Assembly: GCF_901709675.1 (NCBI RefSeq)
Contig: NC_051095.1
Coordinates: 2,915,956-2,979,955 of the forward strand
Reading direction: 5' to 3'
Length of the DNA: 64,000 nt
Source: Syngnathus acus
Taxonomy: Eukaryota; Chordata; Actinopteri; Syngnathiformes; Syngnathidae
The position numbers and the translations under genes are program-made. Shown one piece after another: positions 24,490-36,800 of this stretch (positions are counted from its first letter, which is position 1; each line of letters begins with the position of its first letter). The notes below the pieces were generated by a model. That model had not been told where the DNA came from. It made no database searches and saw nothing but the letters and a program-made list of their open reading frames with translations.

Positions 24490-26295
24490 GTAAGCGGCGA
24501 ACCAAATGGAGATGATCGGCAAGATGGATGCAGGGAATCAGAAAAACAACAATAAGCAGCAGGGAGCGGGGCTTAGCGGGGGACAGATGGAGGATGTGCA
24601 GCCGTGACATCTGCGGATCTCTATTTAATTCCATATATTTTCTCTCCATCCGCTCCCCCCCCCACACCGGTCTCGGCCCCTCGGAGCTAAGTGCCGCGGG
24701 CGGCCAGTGGATGGCTAATAGCTACATTGGGTAAAGGACAAAAAAAGACAGATAGCGAGAGTGGGAAGAACGGAGGAGCGGCAAGGAGCCAGGGCCAGAC
24801 CAGAGGCAACATTTGAGAGAGTTATTACTGTCATTAGATGCTGCAGCCTGGATGGGAGAGAGGGTGCCTGGCGGGTGGGAGGGGAGGGGGGGTGATGGAG
24901 CAGACACGAGCGTGAGGCACGGGAGGTGGAGTGAGACGAGAATAAGTAAAAGGCAAAGAGACAATGGAGATGAGCCATATTTGATGGCCTCGCTCGTCAA
25001 CGGACACTTGATTAGGGACACCCCAAGCACTGCTCGCTGAGAATTGTTGTCTTGGATTGAAGCTCATTAGATTGTGCAGAGAAGGTCATTTTATCAAATA
25101 ATTGGAACGGTTTGGTCGTGGAGGGCCAATGATGTCATTTGCCGTCAATGGAATTTTTTTGATGGGAATGGGTAGAAAAAAAGAAATACACACACTGAAA
25201 ATGGAATAAGGTTGGAGAAACTTCTATTGTGCGATGAAAGACGAGAATATAATCTTTATTTTGGTCATTTCTGTTTCGTGAGTCTTGAAAGATCTGTCGG
25301 AATACTCTCAATTGACAATTTTTTTAAATAGAAATAAAAATGGCTGTTACTGGAAGCATGAAAGAATTTACTAGTTCAATTTAACTTGCCAAACACGTTG
25401 ACTTGCAGTCTTTTAAGCATCCACGATGACAAATCCCAAATTGCAGCTTTTTTGCAATTTCAAAATGTCATTTTACTACACCGCGATGTCCATTTGAATG
25501 GGATTAATTGTTCAGCCTCACTTATGACGACGTTCCCGTCTTGACCTTTCGTACCTGAACCCTTTGAAATCGGCATTAGTTCCCGTCTGTGAGCCACATA
25601 CAAAGACCTCGCCGGCTTTTTTTTTTTTCTTTTCCCAGTGAGTGGTGATAGAGCAAGAAAAGAGAAGAGAGAGAGAAAGGAAAATAGGTGTAGAGGTGAC
25701 AGAAGAGGTTTTATAATGCAGAGAGCCAGTGAAAGGTGACAGTCATAATGGAGATGGAGAATGAGGGATGTCATTTAATGGAGAGAGGAAGAAAGGCCAG
25801 CATTAGCGCTATGCTCGCCCTCAGTCCGGCACAACGGGGCGCGCGCTGAGCTCCGTCATTACCGTTCCAATAAAGCCAAGACTGAGAGAATATGGGAGAA
25901 AGAAAAACGGGGGACGCGTGCCAAGAATAACATTCGGCCAATCACAAGGCGGCGACGTGGAGCGGCAACCTTAACCGGCTAGCCGCTCGCAACCGCTTAA
26001 CGTGCGGCAACACGCGCCGTATCGTTCACCTGCCGCTTCCTCAAGTGATTGCCGCTTCGGAAGGACCGACGGGCAGCTTGACGGACGCCCCACTGTGCAT
26101 GTGTGTGTATGTGGTCAAGGCCCATAGCAGAGTGGTTCTGGTCACATGGCCCGGTGGTAGCGCTAAGTCAACACTGTGTGTTACCTTGATTATACATTGC
26201 GGCTTTGCCGCTACCTCAATGTCAGGGTGTTGAAAAGTGCCGCAGTCCGAAGCCCGTATTTTGGTTCCCCTGTTACACGTGCTCTATATCTCCAT

Positions 26296-26450
26296 CTCCA
26301 TCTCATCTACATCTACATCTATGTATGTCAATATCTATCGACTGTATATCTACTGTATGAATATCGATATCTACTGTATATCTATATCTATGTATCTTTA
26401 TCTATGTATCTATATTTATATATCTATATCTATAGTAGATATAGATAACT
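26296..26450. repeat. (ATCT)n-like degenerate simple sequence
   Basis: Imperfect ATCTAC, ATCTAT and ATCTCC words leading into the pyrimidine array; ends in an inverted TATCTATATC/GATATAGATA block at about 26419-26446. Confidence 0.85.
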
Positions 26451-26460
26451 ATACTGTTGC

Positions 26461-26562
26461 TCTCTCTCTGTCTCTCTCTCTCTCTGTCGCTCTCTCTCTG
26501 TCTCGCTCTCTCTCTCTCTGTCTTTCTCTCTCTGTCTCTCTCTCTCTCTCTCTCTTTTTCTC

Positions 26563-26616
<54 letters not shown>

Positions 26617-26617
26617 G

Positions 26618-26661
<44 letters not shown>

Positions 26662-26673
26662 TCGCTCTCTGTC

Positions 26674-26761
<88 letters not shown>

Positions 26762-26773
26762 TCGCTCTCTGTT

Positions 26774-26825
<52 letters not shown>

Positions 26826-26837
26826 TCGCTCTCTGTT

Positions 26838-26908
<71 letters not shown>

Positions 26909-26911
26909 CTG

Positions 26912-26958
<47 letters not shown>
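26461..26958. repeat. (CT)n / (TTTC)n polypyrimidine microsatellite
   Basis: Nearly 500 bp of C and T on the transcribed sense strand, broken only by single G bases. A (CT)n segment to about 26563 is followed by a long (TTTC)n block with several CGCTCTCTGT interruptions (about 26664, 26763, 26828) and a final (CT)n. It ends about 58 bp before the acceptor of the last exon. The long open frames here are an artefact of the repeat, not genes. Confidence 0.98.
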
Positions 26959-26961
<3 letters not shown>

Positions 26962-26994
26962 GTATACGTGTGTTTTGCTAATGTTAGCACCTAA

Positions 26995-27447
<453 letters not shown>

Positions 27448-27989
27448 GAACTGGACTCTCCGGCCGTGGACTCCCGGAATCGCTCCAAGCCCCGCCCCCA
27501 GCAAGCTCCAACATCTCCCCCCCCCTCCCCTCACCCTCTCACCTGCCACCATCCAACCATGATCAAACCCCACAATCACACTTGTGAGTGTACGTGAGGG
27601 TTCGCCGGCCCACCGGAGCACGCTTCGAGCAGATTCCCGGAATGCACCTGGAAGTAGGTGAATGCGGCTTTTGGACTTTCAAAAAAAAAAATCAAAAGGA
27701 CTATATTTGAAAGCAAAAAAAAAAAAATAAATCGATAAAAGCCCAGACAGTGCTGAAGAACTCCCAGTTGCCACACCTGCCTAGAAGCCAGCAGCCCGCC
27801 CCTCAGAGCGCCATCAGCCAATCAGAGACGGGCCCCGCCTCTTCACCGCCAACACCTTTAGGAATTCTCAGTGCAAAAAGAGGAGGGGCCTCTCGGACTC
27901 GGCCTCTGGAGGTCACGTGACTTGACCCGGGGCTCGAGGAGGTGTCTGAGCAGTCGGGCCGCGCTGACGCTCAGACTCTTGTATATTTT

Positions 27990-27995
27990 AATAAA
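27990..27995 (+). terminator. efnb3: proximal poly(A) signal
   Basis: AATAAA followed directly by a GT-rich stretch (ACGTGTGCGTGCGTGCGCGT), the usual downstream element, which supports cleavage near 28005-28020. A second AATAAA lies at 28090-28095. An earlier AATAAA at 27726-27731 sits in an A-rich tract without a GT-rich follow-up. Confidence 0.7.
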
Positions 27996-28089
27996 ACGTG
28001 TGCGTGCGTGCGCGTGTGACATGGACGTGACTGTGCTCTTTAGACTTGTCTTAAAAATACCAAAACACAAAATAGTGAGCGGATATCAC

Positions 28090-28095
28090 AATAAA
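28090..28095 (+). terminator. efnb3: additional AATAAA
   Basis: AATAAA within ACAATAAAAATCC, followed by GTGAG and a T run. A possible alternative cleavage signal about 100 bp after the proximal one. Confidence 0.45.
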
Positions 28096-28831
28096 AATCC
28101 AACAAAGTGAGATTTTTTTTTCTATGGCTATCAACACTTATAGATGATATATATAAATAGCCAGTAAATAGATGTTTTGCTTTTATTTTCTCTGATTTTG
28201 TTGTATTTTACCAGCTAAAACCACACCTCTGTTGCTAGCCCTTTTTCTATTTTTCACAATTTACCGTAGTACAATCTGCCTTTTATATGCATTTAATCCC
28301 ACTTTTTTTTTTTTGGCCACTCCCCCCCCCCCACTAGGGTGTTTGTATATTTTCATAGCTTCTCGTTTGATGATAGTGTTGAAGTTTAGACCTCGTTCGT
28401 GGAAGTGTTGAGGTAGAGCCATCTATGATCGCTTTTGTTTTTGTTTTATTCCAAATGTTTTTTTAGTTTTTTTTAAAATGTGCTAAGGAGGAGGGCAAAA
28501 AGAGACAACGCAGCGCAAAAAAAGGAAAGGACTGTGAGGAAATTGCACACTTAAGAAAAAAGGAAAGACGGATGATGAAGGAGCCAGATGGACGTATTTG
28601 GACTTGAACTCATGCAGCGCACACAACACCAAATCACATCACGAGTGGTGCATTTCAAAAGTACTCCTCTTGTTGTGTTGCATTATTTGTGTACACACAC
28701 ACACACACAATCGCTAATGACTGCTACACTGATTGCGTCGTAAAACACACATCTCCGCCAATTAGTTTTCAACCAGTGTGTGCGTGCGTGTGCGACAGAC
28801 ACATAACGGCCAATCGAGGTGTCATTTGTTC

Positions 28832-29043
28832 ACGTGCTTAGCGGTAAAGTCGTTTTGTGTTGCTCAGACATGTTTGTGGCTTATGTGTAAACGGGGTTGA
28901 CACGCACACACACACACACACACACACATGCGCGCAGGACACAATGTTGCATTCAGAGGCGCCGTTGAGCGCACACATGCTTAGCAGTAAAATTGTTTTG
29001 TGTTGCGCAAACATTTTGTGGCTTTCTTGTAAACTGGTTGACA
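28832..29043 (+). repeat. imperfect direct repeat in the 3' UTR
   Basis: 28832-28902 and 28975-29043 share GCTTAGC(G/A)GTAAA, GTTTTGTGTTGC, CA(A/G)ACAT, TTTGTGGCTT, TGTAAAC and GGTTGACA. The period is about 143 bp, with a (CA)n between. A local duplication. Confidence 0.85.
28905..28928. repeat. (CA)n microsatellite
   Basis: About eleven CA units between the two copies of the 3' UTR direct repeat. Confidence 0.92.
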
Positions 29044-29864
29044 GTGACACACATTCACACACTCACAAAACGACAATACACACTCGGCAGCGTTTTTTTG
29101 TGTGATCCTTCCTTAACTGTGTTTTGTATCGGTACCTAACATCATCTACACTTTGTATTAAGATGTGCTTTAATTGTCACATTCGCCCATGTTGAGGATT
29201 TTTGTCAGCACGGTTCTGGCCTACATTTGACGGTTTGAAATTGAGTTAAAAAGATGAAACTTGGGAAATGAGGGAGGGGGGGGCTCTTTTGTACAACTAC
29301 AAAGTTGTGTTTTGTTGTTTTTTTTACGTACACTGTTCCGTCTTTTGTCGATTCGAACACGCAGAGAGAGTAGCGCACATGCCCTCCGAGGCCGCGTTGA
29401 CAACTTTTGCAACGTGACTTGTGTTATGTACAAAAAAATGGCTACCACCTCAACGGGGGGGAGGAGGGGGAGGGGGGGGACGCAGAATAACAAAGCATCC
29501 CCCTCGGACTGCCATGTTTTTTCATGTTTTCACGTGGATTTGAGTGTCTCACTGTTTGTGTTTGACCTCTGGGTGAGTGTTACCTGCAGGAGGGGAGGGG
29601 AGGCGGGGCCATCACCCCGGACTAGTAAAAACGTACGTGTGTTTGTGCCATGCGGCCCCTCAAATGTGACGTGTTGTATTAGAGACGCCTCCCCGTGAGG
29701 TGTGCGCGCGCGTGTTATCTCCACCTCTCGGCCATTGTCTCCTCATCACGGCGACCCCTGCAGTGTACCCCCGCTCCACCCTCCCTCACCCGCCGCTGCC
29801 CGCAACGTACCTCTGAAAAGAGGAAAAGATGAGTACATTCCTGCTTTGGAGAAAAAAACAGTTG

Positions 29865-29870
29865 AATAAA
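29865..29870 (+). terminator. efnb3: distal poly(A) signal
   Basis: AATAAA in GTTGAATAAAAAAAC, followed after about 25 bp by a GT-rich region (TTTTGCGTGTGATGTGAGGT, then TTTTTGTGTGAG). The best candidate for the end of the long transcript. Confidence 0.65.
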
Positions 29871-30214
29871 AAAACAAATGTTTAAGCACCACTTTTGCGT
29901 GTGATGTGAGGTTGATTTTTGTGTGAGGGTCTTTTTTGTTTAGTTAGTGTGTGGGCGTGTGTATCAGAGGCCCGCCGGCTCTGCCTTTTAGAAGAGGTTC
30001 TCTCCTCTTATCGGCACTATGGACTGCTCGCAGCGGGGTTCCTTTTGGTCGCTCGCTTAATAGCATTGCCATCACACACGCGCACACACTAAACTCTCCC
30101 GCGAGTGTTATCAACAACTTATCAAACCCGCTTTCGTTAGTGTTGCCTGGCAACCTATTGACAGACCTGATTTCATTCTCCGCCCCTTTTTCCCCCCTTT
30201 AACCCCATCTATCC

Positions 30215-30228
30215 GTTGCCATGGTAAC
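30215..30228 (+). promoter_or_regulatory. RFX X-box motif
   Basis: GTTGCCATGGTAAC fits the RFX consensus GTNRCC(N0-3)RGYAAC exactly. It lies about 330 bp beyond the distal efnb3 poly(A) site. RFX factors bind such sites in ciliary gene promoters and neural enhancers; use here is unproven. Confidence 0.6.
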
Positions 30229-30474
30229 AGTTGTCATCTCTTTCAAAGTATCCTCATTTGCCACCAGGGTGGGCTTCAGGGTGACCACTTTGATCGATGG
30301 TGTGTGTGCGTGTGAGAGTTGATTACTGGCTGTCTCATACACACACACACACACATACACGCACACACACACGGCCATTGACTTCCAGCTACACGAACAT
30401 CCTTTATTGTCTACTGATGGACACACACTGGTATCAATCCCGCTTTGGAAAAGGATGTGAACATCTGATGCCCA

Positions 30475-30488
30475 GTTACCATGGCGAC
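30475..30488 (-). promoter_or_regulatory. RFX X-box motif, second of a pair
   Basis: GTTACCATGGCGAC; its complement GTCGCCATGGTAAC fits the X-box consensus in both half-sites except a G/C at one weak position. 260 bp from the first site. Confidence 0.55.
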
Positions 30489-31630
30489 CAGGTGTTTGCA
30501 TCCCGCATGGCGCCTGTTTCAACGACGATAACTTCGGGAACTTTGTTGCACAAAGAGGGTGCCCACTATTTCAGCGTTTGATGACCTCTAAGAAGACAAA
30601 GGCTTTCTGTTCTAGAAATTGGAAAAGACCCCAGAGAAATTGTGTGGTGCAGGACAGCAATTTATTTAAAAGCGAAACAACAAAAAACATAATTTTGGTT
30701 GCGCATTCTTGTGGCAAAACGTTCTCATCCCAGCATGTTTGTCATTTTTGCGGCATGACTCACTCGCACCATGATGTTTTGTGATATTTTTCAACTAAAT
30801 TCAATTAGGATTTACATCTGCTATCTATAAAATTGTGACAGCATCAGCAAGAAAAGACATTTTAAACATGTTTCAAACAAATAAACAGTCGTATTTCTTG
30901 AACGGACTTGGTGTTCCTGAATCCGATGAACTTGAACGCCCGCTACAAACCACGTGACATTGTCTTCGTTCCTGATTGGCCGAATGAGTTTTGCCACTGA
31001 CAGCCCGAACGTCTGACACCTAGCATAACTACTAAACGTGACATTTAACAAAGATTATTTGTTCACTTTTGCACACAAAATACATTTTATGTCAACATTA
31101 GGAGCGGCAACTAAAACCGTCCAAGCGACATTTTGAACTGGCCCTGACGTAATTTGGCTACTCTCAGCTGTAACCGAGTTAAACGAGGTAGGTGGGAATT
31201 CTTAATTGAGACTTTCCATTGTGCGTGTTCAGCAAAGTGCACATTTGCGGTCTAATGATCCCGAACTCCAAAATTCTTTTACAGCTCGCTCCCAATTAGT
31301 TGAACAAAACATTCAGTTTGATTGACATACGAAAAGTTCAACTCGTTTTGTTTTCCCACCCTTAAATCTAATAGTCCGCAACTGCATGGGAACATTTTTC
31401 GATCCTTCATTCACTTGAATATCCAGTAAATAGATGTTGTTTTGTTTACGTGCTTGGTTAAACAACTCCTCGACTGTTTGACGTTTTCTTTTTCACAGCC
31501 CACTGAGCTCATCACGCTCGCCTGTCACCTTCGCCTGATTGATGCCACAAATCACGCAAGGTAGGCACTAGGCACTTATTTTATGTTTGAGCTCTCAAAG
31601 AATAGTGAGGCCTCTCCTGTCAATGACAAG

Positions 31631-31675
31631 AGGGGTGTTCAAATGGCGGGTCCCGGGGCCATTTGTGGCCCGCTA
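31631..31675 (+). mobile_element. hAT-type MITE left-end fragment
   Basis: AGGGGTGTTCAAATGGCGGG, then GGGGCCATTTGTGGCCCGC: the left end of the GGGCC-rich family without its core or right end. Confidence 0.55.
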
Positions 31676-32495
31676 TCCAGTGATGCCAAAACGTAACACG
31701 TTACTCCAATAAATTATTGAAATAAATTATGTGGCTGTGCTGTTGACTGTTATTTTGCTTGAAAACTATTACCAGTACATCAAAAATAAATTAAACCAGA
31801 TTGCCGCAGATTCAAGCTTAAAAACAAAACCATTTGTCAATTTTATGTTAAGGAGGGGTTGTCTACATCTTTTGAATCCCACCAAAGTATTTATAATCTA
31901 ATTGAGTTACTTTTATAGTCAAGCAACTTTTTCAAGATAACTGCGGCAACACCGCTACTAACTTAGCGCCACGTTGTCGTAATTAGACGTGGAAGAAAAA
32001 CAAAAGAGCGCCAATAAGCTTGACTGTAGCACAAAATCAATGCTAATAGCCTTCCCGGAATGGCTCGCCGCCGCTAATCCAATGCTGCAATATTGCCCTC
32101 AAAGAGGAACGAATGCTAATCTAATGGCTGTTAAACCATAATGAGTCCTCGCCGGGTTCTTTGCGTCGGGCCTTCTAAGGAGGTCCTGTTTCGACTGCTG
32201 CGGTCGCCTTATCATTACATGCTCATCATTACCGCCGCTAATCTGTTCTGCTGCCTGCACACGCGCATGAATATTAATGTCGCTGCGTTGTGATAGCGAC
32301 GTATACACACCTGCGTGCTTTGCGCGCTTCATCGAGCGCGCCGCGGCCTGCTTCCCTAAACGCTCCTCGGAGGAAGGCAAACGGCGCCAAACCAAGCAGT
32401 TTTAAGTCAAATCAATGGAGAGATTATCCGCCCAAATTGGAAAAGCTTCAGCTGCTGGCACGAAACGTCAGGAGTCTTGGCCCGCAAACGATACG

Positions 32496-32509
32496 GTTGC
32501 CATGGCGAT
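32496..32509 (+). promoter_or_regulatory. X-box-like motif
   Basis: GTTGCCATGGCGAT: the first half-site is perfect, and the second departs from RGYAAC at two positions. A weaker candidate than the 30.2-kb site. Confidence 0.4.
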
Positions 32510-34700
32510 GCCGAAAGGTCAAGGATGAGTGTGGAGTAGAAAATGACAATATTGAAAGCAACAGGCTGCAGACCAAGTTTACTAAATACGCTGGAATTGC
32601 TTGAGAGTTTCAGGAATGAATTCGTTTTGAAGATGGCCGCCATTTACTGTGTAACTAGATGGAGCTCTGATTTAGGAACTTTCAGGAACAATGGCGGATT
32701 ACGTTCAAAGCTCCTGAGCATGGACTTTGTTTTTCAGGGAGATCTTCTGCTTCTCACCATCAGCAACAAGTGGAGATAAAGAGTATGACATGTTGCAAAG
32801 TTCGCCACGGATGACAAGGTAGGTTGCATTGATTGTATATTTATGGGCATACATTTTATTTAAAACTGACAAAGACAATGTTTGTCTCAAGTTTCACTTT
32901 AAATGTCTTTATCTATCATGTTTCAAATATATGTTTTTTTAAGTCATCACCTCATGACAAAGTAAATAATGAAGCAAACAAATGTGATTTAGCTCATTAA
33001 ATGCCAACAATAACCCGAATCAAAACATTCAGTGCCAAGGACGAGTTGAGACGTCTTTTTAAATGATACTTTTCTTTTAATTTAGTCAGAAAATATGAAA
33101 CACGGCATGTATTAATGTGTGTAAAGCATTGAGTATGAAGGTTTTGTGTGTCACAAATGGGGGAAAAAAAAAAGTACAACAAGGATTTTCAAAATATGAC
33201 GCTGATGTCGTCACACAAACAGCCACAGCAAAGTTAGAAAACGCGACTTTCTGAGAACGAATATGGATATGACCTCATTAGTCTTTCCGTTTGCCGTTCT
33301 GATCGCACATGACGACGAGGCTTTTTGGATGAGCCGTGCTGGTTTCCTTCTTCTTCTCATTTGTGCATTCTCGCGTTTGCGCATAATACATAGCGGGGCG
33401 CCCAAAAAAAATATGCAGACTGCATCATCACACACCCTCGCTGATTCCTGACATGCCTCTATGGCTTCGCTAGCACGAGGGAGAGAAAAAGAAAACAATA
33501 TGGGCGCCTTTCATAGAAACGCGCATTTGTTGCCGGTATTGCGCAACCGAGATGAGAGCTTGCATGGCGAGTTATTTCTCATGTGAATTTCAAAGTTGAG
33601 TTCCCACCTGTGCGCATTTGCACCATCAGACTGTGTCGTGAGAGCCTTTCCTTGAAAAGTTCAAAGCGCATCCCAGCTCAAAAGGCATCTGATGGAATTC
33701 TCATTCCCGGCCGGGAGTGCGAGCGTGATCTGCGGCAGCGGCGCCACGCCCTTTTTGAATGGCGGCAGAGGTGAGCCGCTGCCGCTTTTTCACTCCATCA
33801 GGAAGGATTTCACAGCGCAGAGGCCGCGGCAGCCTACGATTAGCCCAGCCGGGTCACGCCGGCGAATACATTTGAATAATTTTTCAACTCGCTCACCCCT
33901 TCAGCTTGACAAGTCCCTTAATCTTTTGCACTTTTTCGATCTTTTACGAATAAATGATCACCTGCCAGTGTCGGATCGTGTAAGAACATGGAAAGTAGGG
34001 ATGAGGGGGCATGATTTTTTTATGTGAAAAAGTTGAAATATTTTGTTTATCCCTCTTCCATAATGATTTGTCTCCTTTTTTTTTTTTTAGCAAAATATGT
34101 ATGACTGTTATTTTTGTTTATTGCTTGTATTTATAGAAAAAAAATATATGAGAAGAAGACATTGGAAAGAAAAATAATCACATACTAGATCGCAATTGTA
34201 ATATTCAAGAGGGGAAAAATTATGTGTATTTTCCCAGCATGGGGAGTAAACAGCTTTTTCAAATTGCTCTCCGTTTGCAATGTTTGCGGGGCGGCGCATG
34301 ACGGAGCTTGGCCCACAAAGCTGTCCGTGCGCCCCTGCGATATGCTCCGAAAAAACCCCCCGAAACGCCGTTTTATTAATACGCAGAACAAATAATACAC
34401 GCCCGATTTTAAAGTATGCGCGGAGCCGGCTTTAAAATTGCGCTGAAACAACAAATAAAAAAAAAAAACATCATCACCCAAGTGACATTTATGTGAAATC
34501 TTTCTCCCCAACCGCTCGTGTTAACATTGTTTATCATCAAACATGCGAAACAGAGTGTGAGAGAAAATAAAACACGACCTCCCCCTCCCCTCCCCCAAAG
34601 TCTGCGCCCCCTAAAAGTGACGCCTCGGCAGAAAGAGACGAAAGTGAATGAGTCCCCTTTCGTCTTCCCCCCCCCCTTTTTCTCTCCCTTTATTGAGGCA

Positions 34701-35709
34701 GCTGCACCCTTTGACCTCGACGTTTGTGGAATGTGTGTGTGTGTGTGAGGAGTGTTGGGGGGCGGCTGAGTTGGTGAATTTGGGAGATGGCGGCCGCGGA
34801 GAGAGAAAGGAGCGGCGAGGGAGGGAGGGCGAGTACAAAAGCTGTCAGGGCGCAACAATGAGCAAGGAGAATGCTGCGTGTCCAGAGATGCACTGAGCCG
34901 TGTTAGTGTGCGAACTGGGCAGGGTGAGGGCACACGTTTAAAAAAAAAAAATGTTTTTAAAGGAGAGCGAAGAGGGAAAAGGAGGTGAAAGAAGCTCGGA
35001 GGAGGCTGTTTGTTTTGTCGAGCAAGACTACGAAATAGCGAACTTCCGTTGCCAAAGGAAACCGAACACAAAACCCAGTATTAGTGTGTCTGTCTGTCTG
35101 TGTGTGTGTGTGTGTGTATATACGTGCATGTGTGTGTGGTCAGCACCAAAAGGGGGCTTGTGTCCTTATACACTGTACCAGTGACATCACTCAGGCTTTA
35201 CATTCACACAGTTCTCATTAAGTTGATGAGTGCGTGTGTGTCTATGTGTGTGTGTGTGCGTGAGTGCTTGCATGTTTTCAAGTTTGTATCAGTGTGTCTT
35301 TTGTTGGCCTGTGAGGTCTCGTGTGTGTGTGTGCGGGTCACAATATACTGACATCAGGAAGCAGTGTACTGACAACAACGTTTGTCGCGCTCTGTTTCCA
35401 AAAAAGCCGGTCTGAGAGGGTTTGTATATGCAAACACACGTATACAAAACACGGAAACGCACACAAACGCGACACAGACGCACAATCGTATTGATTCAAG
35501 GGTGCGAGTTATTGAAGGTGTTTGGTAAGAGCGGCTTTTGCCGCGAGGTGCCTCAAAAGACACAACGACTAAGATTATGGGGAGTCACGGCCACCTGAAT
35601 GTGCGCACACGAACACACACAAGCGCAACGTGCACACACACAACCAACTGTACACTGCTTGCACATAGTTAATGCATGAACATGAGCACATCCAAACAAG
35701 TGCACTTGT

Positions 35710-35742
<33 letters not shown>

Positions 35743-36800
35743 CACACTCACCTACACTTTAGGTATCATCAACATTGCACACAACAGCTGCCAGGCTCCT
35801 TTCTGGAGAAAAAAACGACATGAGCTCTTCCTCTACAATTTTCTCCCTCTGTCCCCCCCACAATGCCCCCCCCCACACACACACACAGACCGCTAACCCC
35901 CCCCATGAGTGTGTGCGGCACACTGCGTTACATCGAAGCCGAGGAAGGATGAGACGGTGATGGGTTATTTCCTGTCTTGCTGCACATGTGAAGGTCCCTC
36001 GGCTCGCCTTCATCATTTCGTCTGTCAGATGCACTGATAGCGCTGTGCCACACACAGACACACACACACACACATACACACACACCCCATTTCCCCTGCT
36101 TTCGCAATTTCTCTCCCTTGGTCAATTAGAAGACATGCAGGAGTTTGTTTACAAGCGTCGCCATCGGGGAACGCTAATACTCCCGCCCCCCTGGAGACAC
36201 GTGTGATGTCATCGTGAGCCGTTTTCTCAAAGTTAAAGATGGCGACGCTGGAGGTGCACCTGCAATTTGAACGTGTACGGGTGTGTGTGTTTGTGTGTGT
36301 GAGCGGGAGAATTTCAAGGCTTTTTCTTTTAGGCATTTGCTTTATTTTGTCCTCTCTGCGGGCACGGTAGAGGGAATTTCATTATGCAAATTTGCAGTCG
36401 CTGCTGATGAGCATGGCCCCGGGCTTGCGTCTTACACACACACACACACACACACACGAACACACACACATACACTCCTTGTTGAGCCTACAGACATCAA
36501 AACACGCGTGACTGTCTGTGTGGGGCAGTCACGCATGTTTGTCTGCATCTGTGTGTATGTGTGTGTGTGTGTGTGTGCGTGTGCCTGGAAGAACCTGCTT
36601 AATTTACAAACTATTCTGTATTTATTCTGTATCTTTATATTCTGGTAGGTGGGCTTCTCTATACACACACACACACTCACACACACTCAAACAGATGCGC
36701 AATTCTGTTACTGACATTGATGCAGTGACGTCAGGAGAACATGCAATACACATGCTCACCAAAGGTCAAATTACACACACATACACACTCACTCTCTGAT
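34701..36800. repeat. cluster of (CA)n/(GT)n microsatellites
   Basis: At least ten dinucleotide arrays of both senses within 2.1 kb, for example (GT)n near 34731, 35098, 36281 and 36550, and (CA)n near 35710, 36052, 36435 and 36662, separated by short unique sequence. No gene is seen; open frames on both strands are CA/GT translations. Confidence 0.92.

Larger units (their letters stand above)
27448..29890 (+). other. efnb3: efnb3 3' UTR, with proximal and distal ends
   Basis: No open frame of note follows the TGA. Poly(A) signals divide it into a short form (about 560 bp) and a long form (about 2.4 kb). It contains a C-run at 27514-27524, an internal direct repeat (28832-29043), several (CA)n tracts, and G-rich words near 29275 and 29455-29480. 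The extent of the long form is inferred from signals only. Confidence 0.7.
29891..34700. other. downstream intergenic stretch
   Basis: I see no gene. It has two X-box motifs (30215, 30475) around a short (CA)n; a hAT-type left-end fragment at 31631-31675; another X-box at 32496; and unique-looking CpG-containing segments at about 31940-32400 and 33680-33880. 32629-32643 reads AAGATGGCCGCCATT, a YY1-like palindrome. Open frames on both strands lack codon bias or family motifs. Confidence 0.6.

Noticed and set aside
34409-35071. 220-codon - strand open frame
   Set aside because: Contains poly(Phe), Pro-rich and THTHTH stretches that come from simple sequence; no family resemblance.
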